A DNA stretch of 64,000 nt from Acephala macrosclerotiorum (GCA_014904845.1 MU119310.1:62001-126000), one strand, 5' to 3'. Positions 43,551 to 55,698 are shown, counted from the first letter of the stretch. The notes: generated by a model not told the origin, from the letters alone. A program made the numbers and translations.

Positions 43551-44930
43551 ATGCATTTCCGTCTCGTAATGCTACCTTCTGCATTGCTCTCCTTGGCGCT
43601 GTGCTCGGCTGCTCAAGCCGAAGCTTCTTTCGATGTCACAGCGGCATCACCTGGACAAGCACTTGATGAAAGGTTGGCCCTCGAGATTGCATCATCATTA
43701 TCAAACGCTGTCTGCCCAATACAAGATGACTTCGCTATACAAGTAGCAGATCGTCTTCATCCTGGCGTCTGTACACATGAGCACCATCATCACATCCCCC
43801 AGAACACATCTTCAGTACACACTGAAGACCACTCTTCGCTGTGGACCATCCATCCTACATGTATCGCCAACACAACTACCAAGTTCTGCGTCTACACATC
43901 ACAACTCTTCTACTCCAACCGCGGAATCACAATCCTGACCACCCCTTCGACCGCACGAGTCCTCTCCCGCCTTCCAGCATTCAACATCAAAACACCCCAC
44001 CTCTCCTCCCTCTCCGAGAACGACAACCGCGATCCCCCATTTATCGTCGCTCCCATTCCCGGCCGCGGCATGGGCCTAATAGCAAATCGCACCATCGAAC
44101 GAGGCGACCTGATCAAATCCCACCCCGCCATCGCAATCTTCCATAACGACGCCGTCTCCAAAGACAACGCTTTGTATCCAACCCACTACTCACCCCTCCT
44201 GCACCTCGCCATTGACCAACTACCCCCTGCTACCCGTTCCCTCTTCTTGGCAATGGCCGCACACAACGAGACCGAAGAACCATACATCGAGAGGATATAT
44301 ACGAATACCTTTGGCGAGGATTTCAATGGGCAGGAACATTCGATTGTAATCCCAGAGACGGCGAGGTTGAATCATGATTGTAGACCTAATGCGATGTATT
44401 ATTTTAATCCGAGAACGTTGGTTCATTATACGTATGCTGCAAGACGGATATACGCTGGTGAAGAGATCACGATCACATACGTCGATCCTCTCCAGACCAG
44501 ACTCAGACGCCGAGCAGCAATCAAGCGAAGTTGGGGATTTGAATGTTCCTGCTCACTTTGTAGTCAAGGAGGAGAATTTGTACGAGAGAGTAATAGGAGA
44601 ATAGTCAAGATAAACGAGCTATTGAAGAGCTTTGGGGAGCTGGATGAAGATGTCAAGGGCAAGAAGACAGTGGGAGGAACGCCAGAGATGGCGGAATTGT
44701 TGGTGGGGTTGTATGATCAGGAGAGACTGTATGCTAGTGTGGCAGATGCGTATCGTGTTGCGGCGTTGGCGTATTCGGCAAGGGGGATGGAGTGGAAAGC
44801 GGTGATGTGGGGGATGAGGGCGGTGGAGGCGGGCTTGATTCATGATGGGCCGAGGGGGGATGGGGTGTTGGATATGAAGAGGTTGTTGAGTGATCCGAGG
44901 AAACATTGGAGTTGGGGTGTGAATTTATAA
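43551..44930 (+). CDS. SET-domain protein with an N-terminal signal peptide
   Basis: Intronless, 459 residues (453 if translation begins at the second Met, 43569). Residues 1-23 form a clear signal peptide ending AQA-EAS. The SET domain spans about 165-312: GRGMGLIANRTIERGD, NHDCRPNAMYYF (274 on) and GEEITITY (303-310), with the post-SET CSCSLC (332-337). A C-terminal helical part is SMYD-like. SET proteins are lysine methyltransferases using S-adenosylmethionine, usually nuclear or cytosolic. Here the leader and several N-glycosylation sequons suggest passage through the secretory route. A His-rich patch (HEHHHH) follows the leader. A family of fungal signal-peptide-bearing SET proteins exists, but its substrates are not established as far as I know. 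Confidence 0.85.
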   Translation: MHFRLVMLPSALLSLALCSAAQAEASFDVTAASPGQALDERLALEIASSLSNAVCPIQDDFAIQVADRLHPGVCTHEHHHHIPQNTSSVHTEDHSSLWTIHPTCIANTTTKFCVYTSQLFYSNRGITILTTPSTARVLSRLPAFNIKTPHLSSLSENDNRDPPFIVAPIPGRGMGLIANRTIERGDLIKSHPAIAIFHNDAVSKDNALYPTHYSPLLHLAIDQLPPATRSLFLAMAAHNETEEPYIERIYTNTFGEDFNGQEHSIVIPETARLNHDCRPNAMYYFNPRTLVHYTYAARRIYAGEEITITYVDPLQTRLRRRAAIKRSWGFECSCSLCSQGGEFVRESNRRIVKINELLKSFGELDEDVKGKKTVGGTPEMAELLVGLYDQERLYASVADAYRVAALAYSARGMEWKAVMWGMRAVEAGLIHDGPRGDGVLDMKRLLSDPRKHWSWGVNL

Positions 44931-45152
44931 GGATGTTGTGAACTGGCTGGGTCTAGGGATGGTTGGCGTTGTTGTGGGTCTGGGTTTGAGCTTTGCTGTA
45001 TTAATTTATGTGAGGACTGTGTATCTTTAGATGGTACTTTGCTTCACCAGTATAGCTTACCTTAATAGACAGAAAATAAATATCAATACCCAGCGTTCTC
45101 CAGCTCACGATCCAGCATTCCAGTTCTGATGTGGGAGATTGTTGTTCATATT

Positions 45153-46781
45153 TCATTCAGCATCATATGTCTCGTACTCATATCCTTCCTCAAACTTCAA
45201 TTCAGCATTCACTAGCCGACTCTCTTTCAGTTCCCGCAGACTATCCCTCACAGCACTTTTCACGATGTCAGCATCCCAAACACCCTCCCGCCGAGAACCC
45301 ATCTCATCCAAAACTCCCAGAACCTCATGCTTGACATCCTCGTCTTCTGTTAACAAACCAACAACGAAAAGACTCCTCAAGAACCCCTCATGAACCACGA
45401 AACCTTTGATAAAGTCCTCATGTCTGACCGCCCTTCGACACATACCAATGATCTCGATGCACGCGTCTCGTTCTCGCGAATGTGGTTGTTGGAGAAGGGG
45501 GTCGATGTTTGGATCTTGCGGACGGAATCGCGAAAGGACGAGGGACGCGCTGGATGCTTGGACGCAAAGGATCGAGACATGAACGAAGTCATGTGTCCCC
45601 TCGAGTGTCAAGCTTCGTTTGTAGAAGGGTGAAAATGCAGTTTGCCATTGCAATAACTGAGTTTGAAGATGCTCGACACCTTCGTCTGACAGCCAATGAT
45701 TGTTTTGGGATGCAGCCGCTATCGGGGAGGCTGGAATCCAGCAATTCTGGGGGTGGCGAGCGAGGTTGCTGGAAAGTCTAGCTCGAGCGCGTTGAGTAAG
45801 ATCTTCGATGTAGCGACGACTGGTGGCGATGTCTGGGAACGAGCTTGGCATAGAGTACGGCTTTGTGTTGTAGGCTATACCTAGAACCGTAGGTCGCGAT
45901 GAACAGTTCTGTAGGCCGTCGAGATGAGTACACAACTGAACATCCAAACGAGCAAATGCTGTCACCAGTTCCGAGTCCATGCAGTCGTATTGAGTGATGG
46001 GCTCGAGATGAGTATAAGGGAACAGGCCTTTGTCAGGGAGTCGGTCGACAATGAGGTTCCTGAATGTGCTCTTGAGGTGGCTGATTGCTGCTGGTATGTT
46101 GCCTTGAAGCATCTCGAAGATGTAGATCAGAAGAGAGGCTTGGAGGAGTGTCCTGGCAGACTCGAGGCCTGAAGTTGATGCTAGGTGCCGGATGCCTTTC
46201 ACTGCCTGGCCGTACCGTCTGTAAGCGTGTTGGAAATGTTGGGCTTGGTTCTCGCGGTTCTTTAGCTTGATGCATGTCGCCTTGCAGAGTGCAGATACGG
46301 ATGAAATGAGATACTGAATGGTGGGCTGGTTATGAGATACTTGCAGCATGCCCTTCATCCAGGGCAGATCGCTGAATTCATGAAATGATTTTTCGCGGAA
46401 GAATTGGAAATATTGGTAATCGTCAGGGCCGTCCAATGTAGGCATCAGAGAAGGCTCTTGCAAAAGGTCTTGCGGTTGTGGTAGCCTTGCAATCAAGCAC
46501 TGATCCTTGGGAAGTATTGCTCTCTTCTGTGGGAGAAGTGGGTCTCTTTTGGACCGTCTCTGGGGAGGCTCGATGTGTGTTTGATAACCATCGCATTCGA
46601 CACCAAACTTCTCACAGCGCAAGCCTATTATACTTAAGTAATGATCTCAGAACGTTCAAGAAATAGACCCACATCCAGGATGCCGTTCATCGCATTTGAT
46701 TCTTCTTCTCTTGCAAGTCTTGCAGCCTGTTCTAACTTTTGGTTTGCCAGCTCTGCCTTTCTTGACTTCTTCGAGTGGCAT
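45153..46781 (-). CDS. Zn2Cys6 fungal-specific transcription factor (second of three)
   Basis: Two exons, 46781-46673 and 46624-45153, give 526 residues. Exon 1 is [12 protein letters not shown]... ending in [21 protein letters not shown]. The intron has donor GTGGGT and acceptor AATAG, and exon 2 resumes with [13 protein letters not shown], so the six cysteines are complete. The C-terminal part is the Fungal_trans_2-like helical region ([50 protein letters not shown]). It resembles the neighbours at 41.1 and 49.2 kb in length, order of blocks and orientation, so the three are likely an old tandem family. It is a predicted nuclear DNA-binding regulator. Targets are unknown. Confidence 0.87.
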
Positions 46782-49221
46782 GCTTGACTTAACGAGGACA
46801 ATTCAAACAAAATTCAATAATTCGATCGTGATCGGCAGGTTTGAATCAAGTAACGACAAGAACAAAACAAACCAACGTAAACAGCACTTTGAAGTATAGA
46901 CGATACACCACAACGAGTAGAGCCTCAAAGTATTGAGCCGACATGATGCTCTTAATAAGCTCCCCATCCCACAGCTGTTGGATGTTGGGGCGCAGGTGGA
47001 GCAAATTTGCAAACATTGAGAACATGGTACTCGCGTGACAGTTAAGCGCTAACCTCCATTCGCACCGACAGAAATAACCATATCGTACACAGAACCAATC
47101 AAGTCCCGCAACTTAGGTAAGCAAAAGCAGACAGGACCTACTCAGGAAGTGCAACAATGCGAATAACTCCGCCAGCGAAATAACAGGAAGCATGAACTGA
47201 CACTTTTGGCCCCTACGATCTTCCCGCCCCTTCACTGCCTTGATCAATTCAAGGATGCAGACCTGACAAAATATATCCCCGAAGCTTTGAGAGGCACTCA
47301 GATGTCGAGCCTACGATAAAGGCGATATGACTGGACCCTGCGTTCGAGGTATGGATAATAGACAACGGGATTGGCCGTCGGGGTAACCTTACCACTGGAT
47401 TGATCAACCGTTAGAGCGACGTGAGACTCGGGTTCGGGCAAACATGCAGCAAAGACGCAGTGAAAGCCCCGTCTTGGCCCCCAAACTCGCCAAACTCGTT
47501 CCTAAAATTCAAGTCTCAATAATATTGTCACAAATTGGTATAGCCATGCGACGGCCTATTCACGACAGTGCTTCTGATCCCGCGTCCATGGTCGAGTATG
47601 GATGTCCGCGCAAGTTTTCTCCGATCTGAGACTAAGATTCACCGAACGGGCGAATGGCAGCCCATGATACTTCTTCTTTCTAGAGTGTCGGGGCCAAGCA
47701 GAGCCCTAAATGTCAGGACTGGAGAGAGCAGTGATTTGATGAGAAGTGATTACCGAGACTGACACCTTGTCGGGGCGAGGGCTTGTTGAATTAAGGCCTC
47801 CCAATGCCGCCTCAGAGAGTATAACGCTTTCATCGCGGTCTTAGCGGTAGGATTGCCTTGTTTGTCGCAGATTACCTCGAATGATGATGCCAATCGAGTC
47901 CTTCGTGCTTGGGGCTGAGAGAAACAGCATGAAAGCAACGTTGCGAGGCAATCGGTTCTGTCATTTGTCAGTGAAGAAAAGGAGACAAATGCTTCTCAAA
48001 CCGGAGCTATCATATGTTTCATGCTGGAAATTTGTCAGCATTGAAGATCCAAACCATCCGCATGATGAAGAGGGAGCTGCTTTGGGATATTGGTACCCGT
48101 ACTTGCAGGTTGCCAACAGCGGGCGGCGACCCACCTTCCTTTTCCTTCACCGGTGTGGAGCAAACGCTAGCTTGAGCCTCAAGTACGCAACTCGGTGACC
48201 AAGGCTGGAATTGAGGCTCCTCGATGGTCGTGCTGTTTGGTATCGAGCTGAACATGTGACAGCCCGACTGAGAAATTTCGCCAACATCTGGCGTTTGCTT
48301 TTGACTGAAAATGTATGAGCTGTGAGAATGATATTACTATGGTTTCAAGTATCAGATGGATCAATTTAGACGGACGAGAATGAAAGAATGGATTGTTAAC
48401 TTGATGTTGTGTACTTGCTGCTTGATATATTCTCGTCCGAAGATACTTTTGATCTTTCCCAAATGAGGCAAGCGCGAAGCGCGAAGCCAAAAGTGCCTCG
48501 ACGCGTCGCTATTCGACCATCAACAACGACGACGACGACGCCTCCCCTTCCCTCCGATGTGTTTTATGACCTCCGCAGCATTGAACAAGCCTCCCGGAGA
48601 CAGCCGAATGTTGCATCGCGGTCCTCACGAACCACTCGATCAAGCTTGAAATATCCCTATTGTTGACCTCCCGACTGAACGCTACGACGAGCTCGAATCT
48701 CTTCTCCATATCTATAAACCCTTCTTCGCTACCGTCTTCTGAGCATGATTATATCTTTTAGAAGATGCCGAGGTCAAATACACAAGGGGTGCGCTTGCAC
48801 TAGAAGCAGGACGGATTTTGGCGCGGAGGCATATCACCACAGGACGCATTGCCAAAAGTTCGAGCCGCCCGATGACGGTGACGGTATGACACTTTCGATA
48901 TTAGCCAAATACCGAGTCGCGCAAAGATCCCATGTCTTTTATGATATATGCCGAGCTGACTCTGCCGACCTATCAGTCATGAGCAATTGGTGCAACCCGA
49001 GAGAAACGAAATACAGAGCCAAAAATATCCTCACACAACCTCGTTGCAGACCAGCTGCAAGGCGAGGACTCTATCTCCTTCAAATCGTCCGATTATCCCA
49101 TCATTTATTCTCATTCCAGCATTTCGAAACAAGTCCCTTTTGTGTAGCCGTCCAAACGCCAGACCAAGTTCCAACGCCATTTCCTTTACTATATTTCAGT
49201 AAATCAACACTTCCTCTGCCA
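46782..49221. other. Intergenic with a possible decayed frame
   Basis: About 2.4 kb. Most shows nothing. From about 48650 to 49030 one + strand frame reads coding-like sequence (RYDELESLLHIYKPFFATVF, LEDAEVKYTRGALALEAGRI, PMSFMIYAELTLPTYQS) broken by several TGA and TAG stops. I recognise no family. A GACGACGACGAC run lies at about 48527-48540. Confidence 0.35.
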
Positions 49222-51203
49222 TCACACGAGGAGCAGCGGATCAATCATCTCTGCATCTCCCTGATCATCTTCTCGTGATAAGCATCTATCGCCTGCTTCT
49301 GCGCACACTCGACTGTCCCACATTCCTTCTCTTCTCGGTGCCATTGATCTGAGAACGTCAATGGCTTCCTTTCGTAACGTCCTGTCTGGACACATCATTG
49401 AAACCATGGCCAGTGATGGGACTATCCCAGTATCGAAAACGAAGCCTTTGGAAAAGCGAGGATGGGCGACTAGTCGCCGGCTGAAGTCGAGAATTGCATG
49501 TACCGTTGGAAAGAGGTTTGCTTCTACGAAGCTGGGGGTTGGAGAAGACGATCTTTGCGAAGTAATCATCTGCGAGGAAGCTCGAGGTCGGACGAAGTTC
49601 ATCTCGGGGACTGTCAAGGACGATGATCGAGTTGAGGGTTCTCCCGAGAACGACTGGATATCAGAGAAAGACGACGACCGAGCACTAGAGAACGACATGG
49701 ATGGAGAATCCGCTGCCGCAGACGATAGCGGGAAGAAACGAGTGATTATGAGCTCGGTAGCCAGTGCTTGGATGTGCATTATGGCCGCTGGTATGAAGAA
49801 AGAATCTCCCGTTGGTGACATTGCATAGTTCAGGAGCGGAGAGAAGGCATCATGCCACTGTGCGAGTCGGTAACACAGATGTCTCGAGGCGTTTGGGAGG
49901 TCACACATCTCGTACCATTGCTTCAGTTGAGATGGGATCGATTCGAAGTCTGGATAATTGGCTGCATCGCTTGCTTCCCAGACAGCCGGAATGTCCCCAG
50001 GTGGAGTACTGTTCGGCGGCACGCGGCATAAGATATCCTCGAGATATATTCTTGCTTCGTTGATGGTTGAAAATCCACTTGGCATCTCGAGATGCTCTGA
50101 GGCAAAGATAAGATTGAATATCTGGTTGGCTTCTATTGCTGGGGAACTCTTTTGTCTGCTCATCAGTGCGAGTGAAGGTCTATCGAGGCGGATGAAAGCC
50201 AACAAGAGCTCGTTGTCAATTGGTGCGCTAGGGTGAGTGCCCGTAGACCCAACCCTAGAGAAGTGGTGAGGTCGTGGCAGACTCCTGAGCTGTTTTATTA
50301 TCATATCGACTGCACTTTGGATATGCATCACGGCCCGGCTGAGATCTCCGTGAAGGCTTTCGAAGCAAAATATGAGAAGGGCACTTAGCAACGCTATCCT
50401 GGTCGAGTCTTGTCCTGCAGCTACCATTTCCCTTATTCCTTTCAAAGCTTGGCCATACTGTTGCAAAGCGTACTGGTGATGTTGGTCATTTGAAGGATTC
50501 CACAGTCTTAGTGGAGGCGTCTTCACAGCTATACTCAGCGCTGCCGTTGCAACGACAAGTTGACGAATGGAGAGGTTGTCGCATGTCTTTAGGACGAAAG
50601 GGTTCCATAACGTTGGCTCAAATCCATTTGAAAACTCCATTGCAGTCGCATCGCGGAAGTGACAGAAGTACTGATATTCCCTTTGGTCCTGGAACGTTAT
50701 CCCAGCTGGGATATGGGGAGGAAAGGAGCTGTTAGGGGGTGGGGGAGCGAAGACAGCAGCGTGGGACGGTTCCGGTGAAGGTGAGGGTGCAGGAGGCGTG
50801 GCCTGCATGGCCTTTGAAAGGAGCTTTCGCTTCGCCGGTGGGCTCGCGTCCTTGGGCGGAGGTGTCTCCTCTTTCGATGGGTATCCCCCGCACACTCGTC
50901 CAAAGTTGGAGCACCGCAGACAAGCCGGCTTTGTTTCGTCGCACTTTACACGTCGTTGCCTAAAAGGGAATGTGTTAGCCAAGCCTTGAACAATCTTCTT
51001 CCTGTCTCCCATAGTGGCGATCTTGATCCAAGCTCCGATCCCACCCACGGTACTGGGACGGCCACCAGCTCGTATTCAACACGCAACCACTATCTCTTGC
51101 CAACGTTCACTACTCACTTGCAGGTCAAGCATCCCGATTTTACCTTCGGCTTCGATGCTCTCGGCTTCTTCGTGGCTGGCGTGATTGACGGTATCGGATT
51201 CAT
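49222..51203 (-). CDS. Zn2Cys6 fungal-specific transcription factor (third of three)
   Basis: Two exons, 51203-51118 and 50959-49222, give 607 residues. Exon 1 reads MNPIPSITPATKKPRAS... and ends SGCLTCK; the 158-base intron runs GTGAGT to CCTTTTAG, and exon 2 resumes QRRVKCDETKPACLRCSNFGRVCGGY, completing the six-Cys zinc cluster. The continuous frame running upstream of 50959 inside the intron lacks the first two cysteines, so it is not the start. A Pro/Ala-rich linker follows, then the Fungal_trans_2-like helical region (LLSALLIFCFESLHGDLSRAVMHIQSAV, VFDTGIVPSLAMVSMMC). It shares layout and intron position with the two upstream paralogues. Targets are unknown. Confidence 0.87.
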
Positions 51204-53091
51204 CTTGACATGCATGGAAAAATGTACAAACTGGAAAAGGCGAGAGAATGACGACAAACAAAAAGAGAAGTCCAGAGCGACGATCATTAACGTATATTCA
51301 GTGGCGAGTTCTTTGGTTATTCTAATATATATTGCAGGACTCGAAGGACTCTCTCGCTGTTATGGATGTGAGGCTATACATGGTCCTTCAAGGTCGTAAA
51401 GACCAACCAATCAGAATCGAGCAACGCAGAACATCGACATCCAGAACACTAGGCTGGGCCAACACCGTCAACCATTCGCTGATGTAAGATACTAAAATAA
51501 CGTCGACAATCAACACCATACTCAGGCACCAACCATGGTCTTTGTTCAATTCTTCAAGCTCTCAGAATGATCTGCGAAAGCTCGCTTTCATGAACATCCT
51601 GAACCAATCTTTCGGTTTCGGTTCAGTCGGCTGGTTTATTGGGAGCTATAAACCTTCTGTAACGTTCCGCTACGGGTGTGGCGAGGCTTTGGGTCGCATC
51701 CGCTAGGGCATCCGCTGCTAGGCGAAGTCCTCCGGCCAGGCTGAATCTCTAGAATGTTTCTTTACAGTCAGCCCTACCACTTGAAACGAGAATCCTAACG
51801 GCATCCGCTACCGATCCTTAGGGCTGGGTTTCTGGATTCCGGTTTCACGTCAATGGGATGCCACGTTTAAGCTTCTGACGGGAGCTAGACGTCTTTGTCA
51901 GATAAGGTACTTGTCACCTGGTAGACTTCCAGACCGCCGGATATACGGCCTTTCCTACCCTTCTATTGTTCTTTGCTGCTTCTAGAAGCGGGATGTCAGA
52001 GGAGACCCCGAGTCTAAGTCAATGTCGATCGATGCAAGCGCCAGAGGCCAAGAGATCTCCATGTCCGCGAACAATCCCAACCATTTTCAGATTATAATTT
52101 GTCAGGGTATCCCTCGGGTTCAACCAGCCACTCAAATCCAAGACGGAGTTAAGTTTTCACCACGGGAGGATAATACAACGATTGCCAAGTGGCATTGCGC
52201 GACAAAATAGACGCCTTGCGCCTCAACTCCTTCTGCTTTCGTGCTTAAATCGCCGCCTCCTCATAGGACTTAAGCGCTCAGGCGAGGGAGGAAGGTGTCT
52301 CGGGCGTCTTCAAGCGCATACGCACGATGAAACGGGTGTTGTCAAAGTCCGGAGGATGGGGCAAACGTTGATGCACGCGGAGATGGCGCATTGCGCGTCC
52401 CCTCACTGCGCCTTGATGGGAATTGTGCGGCCGGATGTACAGCACGAAGGGTGGTTGCAGAATAAGGGGGGGTTAGTGAGAGTGAGAGTGAGGTGAGGCT
52501 TTCTTAGTGGCAAGTGTCAGATTCACGGGGACAGGGACGGGAAGGTCAAGTCCGACCAAGGACGTGTTTCTTACTCAGCGTTATTCTTGAAAGAAGTTTA
52601 AAATGTTTGAAGTCCTGCCTAGAATTTTCAAGGGAGGTTTTAGGGAGTCAAGTGATGTGTCTCGTTTTCGCGTTCACCGAGTGTTTGTCGATCTTTTTGT
52701 TGTTTGTCAGCAAGGTTCTGACTGCTGACACATATTATTGACGCTGTTTGCACTTGGTACTGGATGGTATACGTTTGAATTCGTGGTTCTTGACTTTGTT
52801 CTGTTTAATTCATGAGGCAACGGTGTGAGTGCTGAGCGGGGAAGTCCGAATATTTGAAGGGCTTGTTGCAAGGTAAATGCCCTGGAAATAGTTCCATGAC
52901 GGGAGCCTAACGAATTTGAAACGAGATGATTCTCTCAATTATCACTAGGATGCAACGTACTTGGTCGATGTATGTTCAAAGTCTTAATTCCCCCTAATGC
53001 TGCAATCTAATCGCGTCTGCCAATTCAAGCATGAAAAGACGGCCCTTCCTACATATCTCCGATGCTTCTCAACATTAAGCTACCATACCAC
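51204..53091. other. Intergenic, no supported gene
   Basis: Nearly 1.9 kb without a domain-bearing frame. Three copies of GCATCCGCT occur near 51695-51810, but no larger repeat could be defined. The part next to 51203 is the promoter of the third Zn2Cys6 gene. Confidence 0.45.
51407..51411. promoter_or_regulatory. Possible CCAAT box
   Basis: CCAATCAG lies about 205 bases upstream of the start codon of the third Zn2Cys6 gene. The distance suits a CBF/Hap-complex site, which works in either orientation. This is a short motif, so the call is tentative. Confidence 0.3.
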
Positions 53092-54417
53092 CTACGCACC
53101 ATCACAGTCGGTATTCCAACATTCCGAGTACCCATTGTAGGTGTTGTCCCATGAGTACTGAATGGAAGTGGTTGCGGTCCACTGATTGTTTTCCATGTAA
53201 CACGCGCACTGCTCCCACACTTGCTCGTTGTTCATGTCTTCAGTCACCTCATCATAATAATCTCCAAACCCATTGTTCTCACTGTTGGCGGTTCCCAGAT
53301 CCCACTCCAAAGCAGAAACCTCATTCGTGGCATAGACATCGCCACCCACATAGATGGTTGGCTCGCTATCACCCGATGGATCAGCCATCAGTTCTTCAAT
53401 TCCTGGCGCATCAAATGTCTGGTCACGAACGCAGAGCAGGCGCGATGCTGCTGACTTGACCGATGACGAGTTTCCTAGTGATCTCGTGTGGAACGTGACG
53501 CTGTGGTTACGGAAAGGATGAGCCTGCAACCACACAATGTGCAAGTTCTCGTTTCCATTCTTGTCTGTGTGAAGAAACGGCAGTGGAGCATTTGGCCGAG
53601 CCGAAAGTAAGTCGCCGAAAGTATGATTTACGCCTAGTGGGCTCCTCAGCGTCGAAGTCTTGTTCCAGTGCTCTGACGAAGCGGTTAATACCCCTCCTGT
53701 ATTATTCGGATGAAATATTGCGGGGAGTCCTCGCTTCTTGACGGCATTGTCAATTGCTTGCGCACCGCCGAAAGTCTGCAAAGCATATGAGCGATATCCC
53801 GTCGTAGTCTGCGTCGTGAATGCGCCAGCGGCAGTCTTGAAGTTCTCCGCGACAGTGAAACCGCCACCGATGGCGGCTAGAGTTGTCCCAGCAACACAAG
53901 CTGTGCGACCACTCCAGGAATTTCCGGTTATATAGTCGTGCGCTTGACAAACTGCCGTAATCAAAGTTCCAGCATAGCCGAGCAGAGAGATGAATGCTTT
54001 AGCTGCTGCCCAGCTGAAGACGAATCGTTCGGCTAGCTGGACGCTATTTGGGCCGTCGCGACGGGCGAGGTCAGTTGAGTTGCTGGTGCTGTTCCAGATT
54101 GTCATTTCTTTGTTGGCTTTTACAAATGAGGCATATTCGCGTATTTCTTGATTGAGATTAGGATAGGTGGTGGTGTTCACGAAATATTGTGGTGGGCGAC
54201 AGTGAGTGGCGGGTGCCGTGAAATTGTAAAGGACGGGGCCGTAGCGGCTGGCGTTCTGATAGGAAGTCTCGATGTAGCGCTCATGGGAGAGGGCTTGGAT
54301 GGTTACGGCAGGGCAATCTGTCGTTGGTATGTAATTGGGACGACAGACAATGTCGAGTGCATTGGTATGAGACGTGACTGCCAGAATGGCGACGAAGGCT
54401 GATGAGATGTGGATCAT
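53092..54417 (-). CDS. Secreted protein of unknown function
   Basis: Chosen start at 54417, giving 441 residues, because it begins a signal peptide (MIHISSAFVAILAVTSHTNA) followed by LDIVCRP. The frame is open further upstream but that part is hydrophilic and would bury the leader. There are several N-glycosylation sequons (NAS, NFT, NTT, NST). In the middle is a hydrophobic Gly/Ala-rich stretch (AKAFISLLGYAGTLITAV, CVAGTTLAAIGGGFTVAENF). A KKR site lies near residue 229, and the C-terminus is Cys-bearing (EQCACYMENNQW, ECWNTDCDGA). A hydrophobic segment, a dibasic site and a cystine-rich end recall processed secreted proteins, but no family is recognised and no function is claimed. Confidence 0.65.
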   Translation of the reverse strand: MIHISSAFVAILAVTSHTNALDIVCRPNYIPTTDCPAVTIQALSHERYIETSYQNASRYGPVLYNFTAPATHCRPPQYFVNTTTYPNLNQEIREYASFVKANKEMTIWNSTSNSTDLARRDGPNSVQLAERFVFSWAAAKAFISLLGYAGTLITAVCQAHDYITGNSWSGRTACVAGTTLAAIGGGFTVAENFKTAAGAFTTQTTTGYRSYALQTFGGAQAIDNAVKKRGLPAIFHPNNTGGVLTASSEHWNKTSTLRSPLGVNHTFGDLLSARPNAPLPFLHTDKNGNENLHIVWLQAHPFRNHSVTFHTRSLGNSSSVKSAASRLLCVRDQTFDAPGIEELMADPSGDSEPTIYVGGDVYATNEVSALEWDLGTANSENNGFGDYYDEVTEDMNNEQVWEQCACYMENNQWTATTSIQYSWDNTYNGYSECWNTDCDGA

Positions 54418-55698
54418 ATCGCCAGCTTTAAAGTATGGTATTTCCAATTTGATGAAGGCGTGGAAGGAGGTTGAATGAGTCGTAGTATGGTTCATACCAA
54501 CTTGCCATCTCCTTATATGCTTGTCTCCGTGGTCGAACTTTGCAAATAACAGGAAACCACTTCCTTTAGTAGCCACACACTCTTTCTTGGAGACTGTGAA
54601 CTCTAGCGGCCGATCTATGGTTTCAGCAGGTAGCACAGGATACCCTTCTGTGTCCTCATAGGCCTCATCGTGGTCTACTAAGAGTCTCCGAGCAGGAAGT
54701 TGTCGTTCGAGGCCACCGTCTCACGGCTATCTAGGCTAACGGCAGGCTCGCCTAGCTATGGATGGGACAATTTCTTCATGTGTGGACACAATCTGCTCGT
54801 CCTGCACTCGCTGTCGATATTGTTTTTGCTTATTGGTCATACATTCTGCAGAATGGTTTCACAAGACATCTGTGACAGGCAGCTCGATGACTATGGGGGT
54901 TTGTGAAACGAAGAAGCCCAGTCTGACTCTGTCAGAGCAACTGTAAAATTCTATTGAGGTCACACAAGTGTCAGGCGGTGAATACTACGCTGACCGCGAC
55001 TTGTGTTGGCTGACTCACAAGATGGCTTGCTTTATTTGCAATCAGACGAGAATTATAATTTTTCAGCTGAACCCCGTTTGTCACTCGACTTTATTTCAGT
55101 TCACCGACGGTCAAATATTTAGGTATTTGTATTTGATTAGAGATGGGATGCTACTTTAAAACTACAATTCATCTGTGGGAGAAATGCATGGGTCAAAATG
55201 GTGAAGAAGGAAAAAGGGTTTTCATTAGCTATGGTGCGAAGCTGCAGCTACGACTACCCTAGTGGGTGTTATGTAAGCAACGCCACCACCCCACAGCGGG
55301 AGTCGAAACCACTTCCCCTCCGCACCATCCGAGATAAGCTTTTGCCATGTTGCTAATTATTAATTCTCCGATGTACCGTTATTGGATATTCAGTCAAGCG
55401 GGTGCTTGTTCCGAGAGCCTCCACCTTAAAAGAGCCGTGACTAACATGACGTGAGGAACAGGCCCCGATATTTGGGCTGATTCTCCCGCTCGCTACCACA
55501 CCATTTTCCATCTTGACCCGAATCGGATTACTTTCCGGTCCCATAACTTCCTTTTTGTGTCGAGCGGTCGCGAAATAATAAGCTTACGAGCATGCTTATG
55601 TTTGGCTTGAGCTTGATTTTGATGCCGTCATGATGTGATTGGGCTTACTTGCAGATGTTGAGAAACACCAGATATGTTATCAAAACTAGAATCGAATC
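54418..55698. other. Intergenic, no supported gene
   Basis: No domain-bearing frame on either strand. It includes the likely promoter of the secreted protein gene ending at 54417. Confidence 0.45.

Noticed and set aside
50960..51048. Start of the third Zn2Cys6 protein at 51048 by straight read-through
   Set aside because: It lacks the first two cysteines of the zinc cluster. The spliced start at 51203 restores them.
54418..54636. Longer start for the secreted protein at 53.1-54.4 kb
   Set aside because: The extra residues are hydrophilic and would place the signal peptide inside the protein.
55295..55320. B-box-like GGTTTCGACTC on the minus strand
   Set aside because: No matching A box, anticodon stem or acceptor stem at the right distance.
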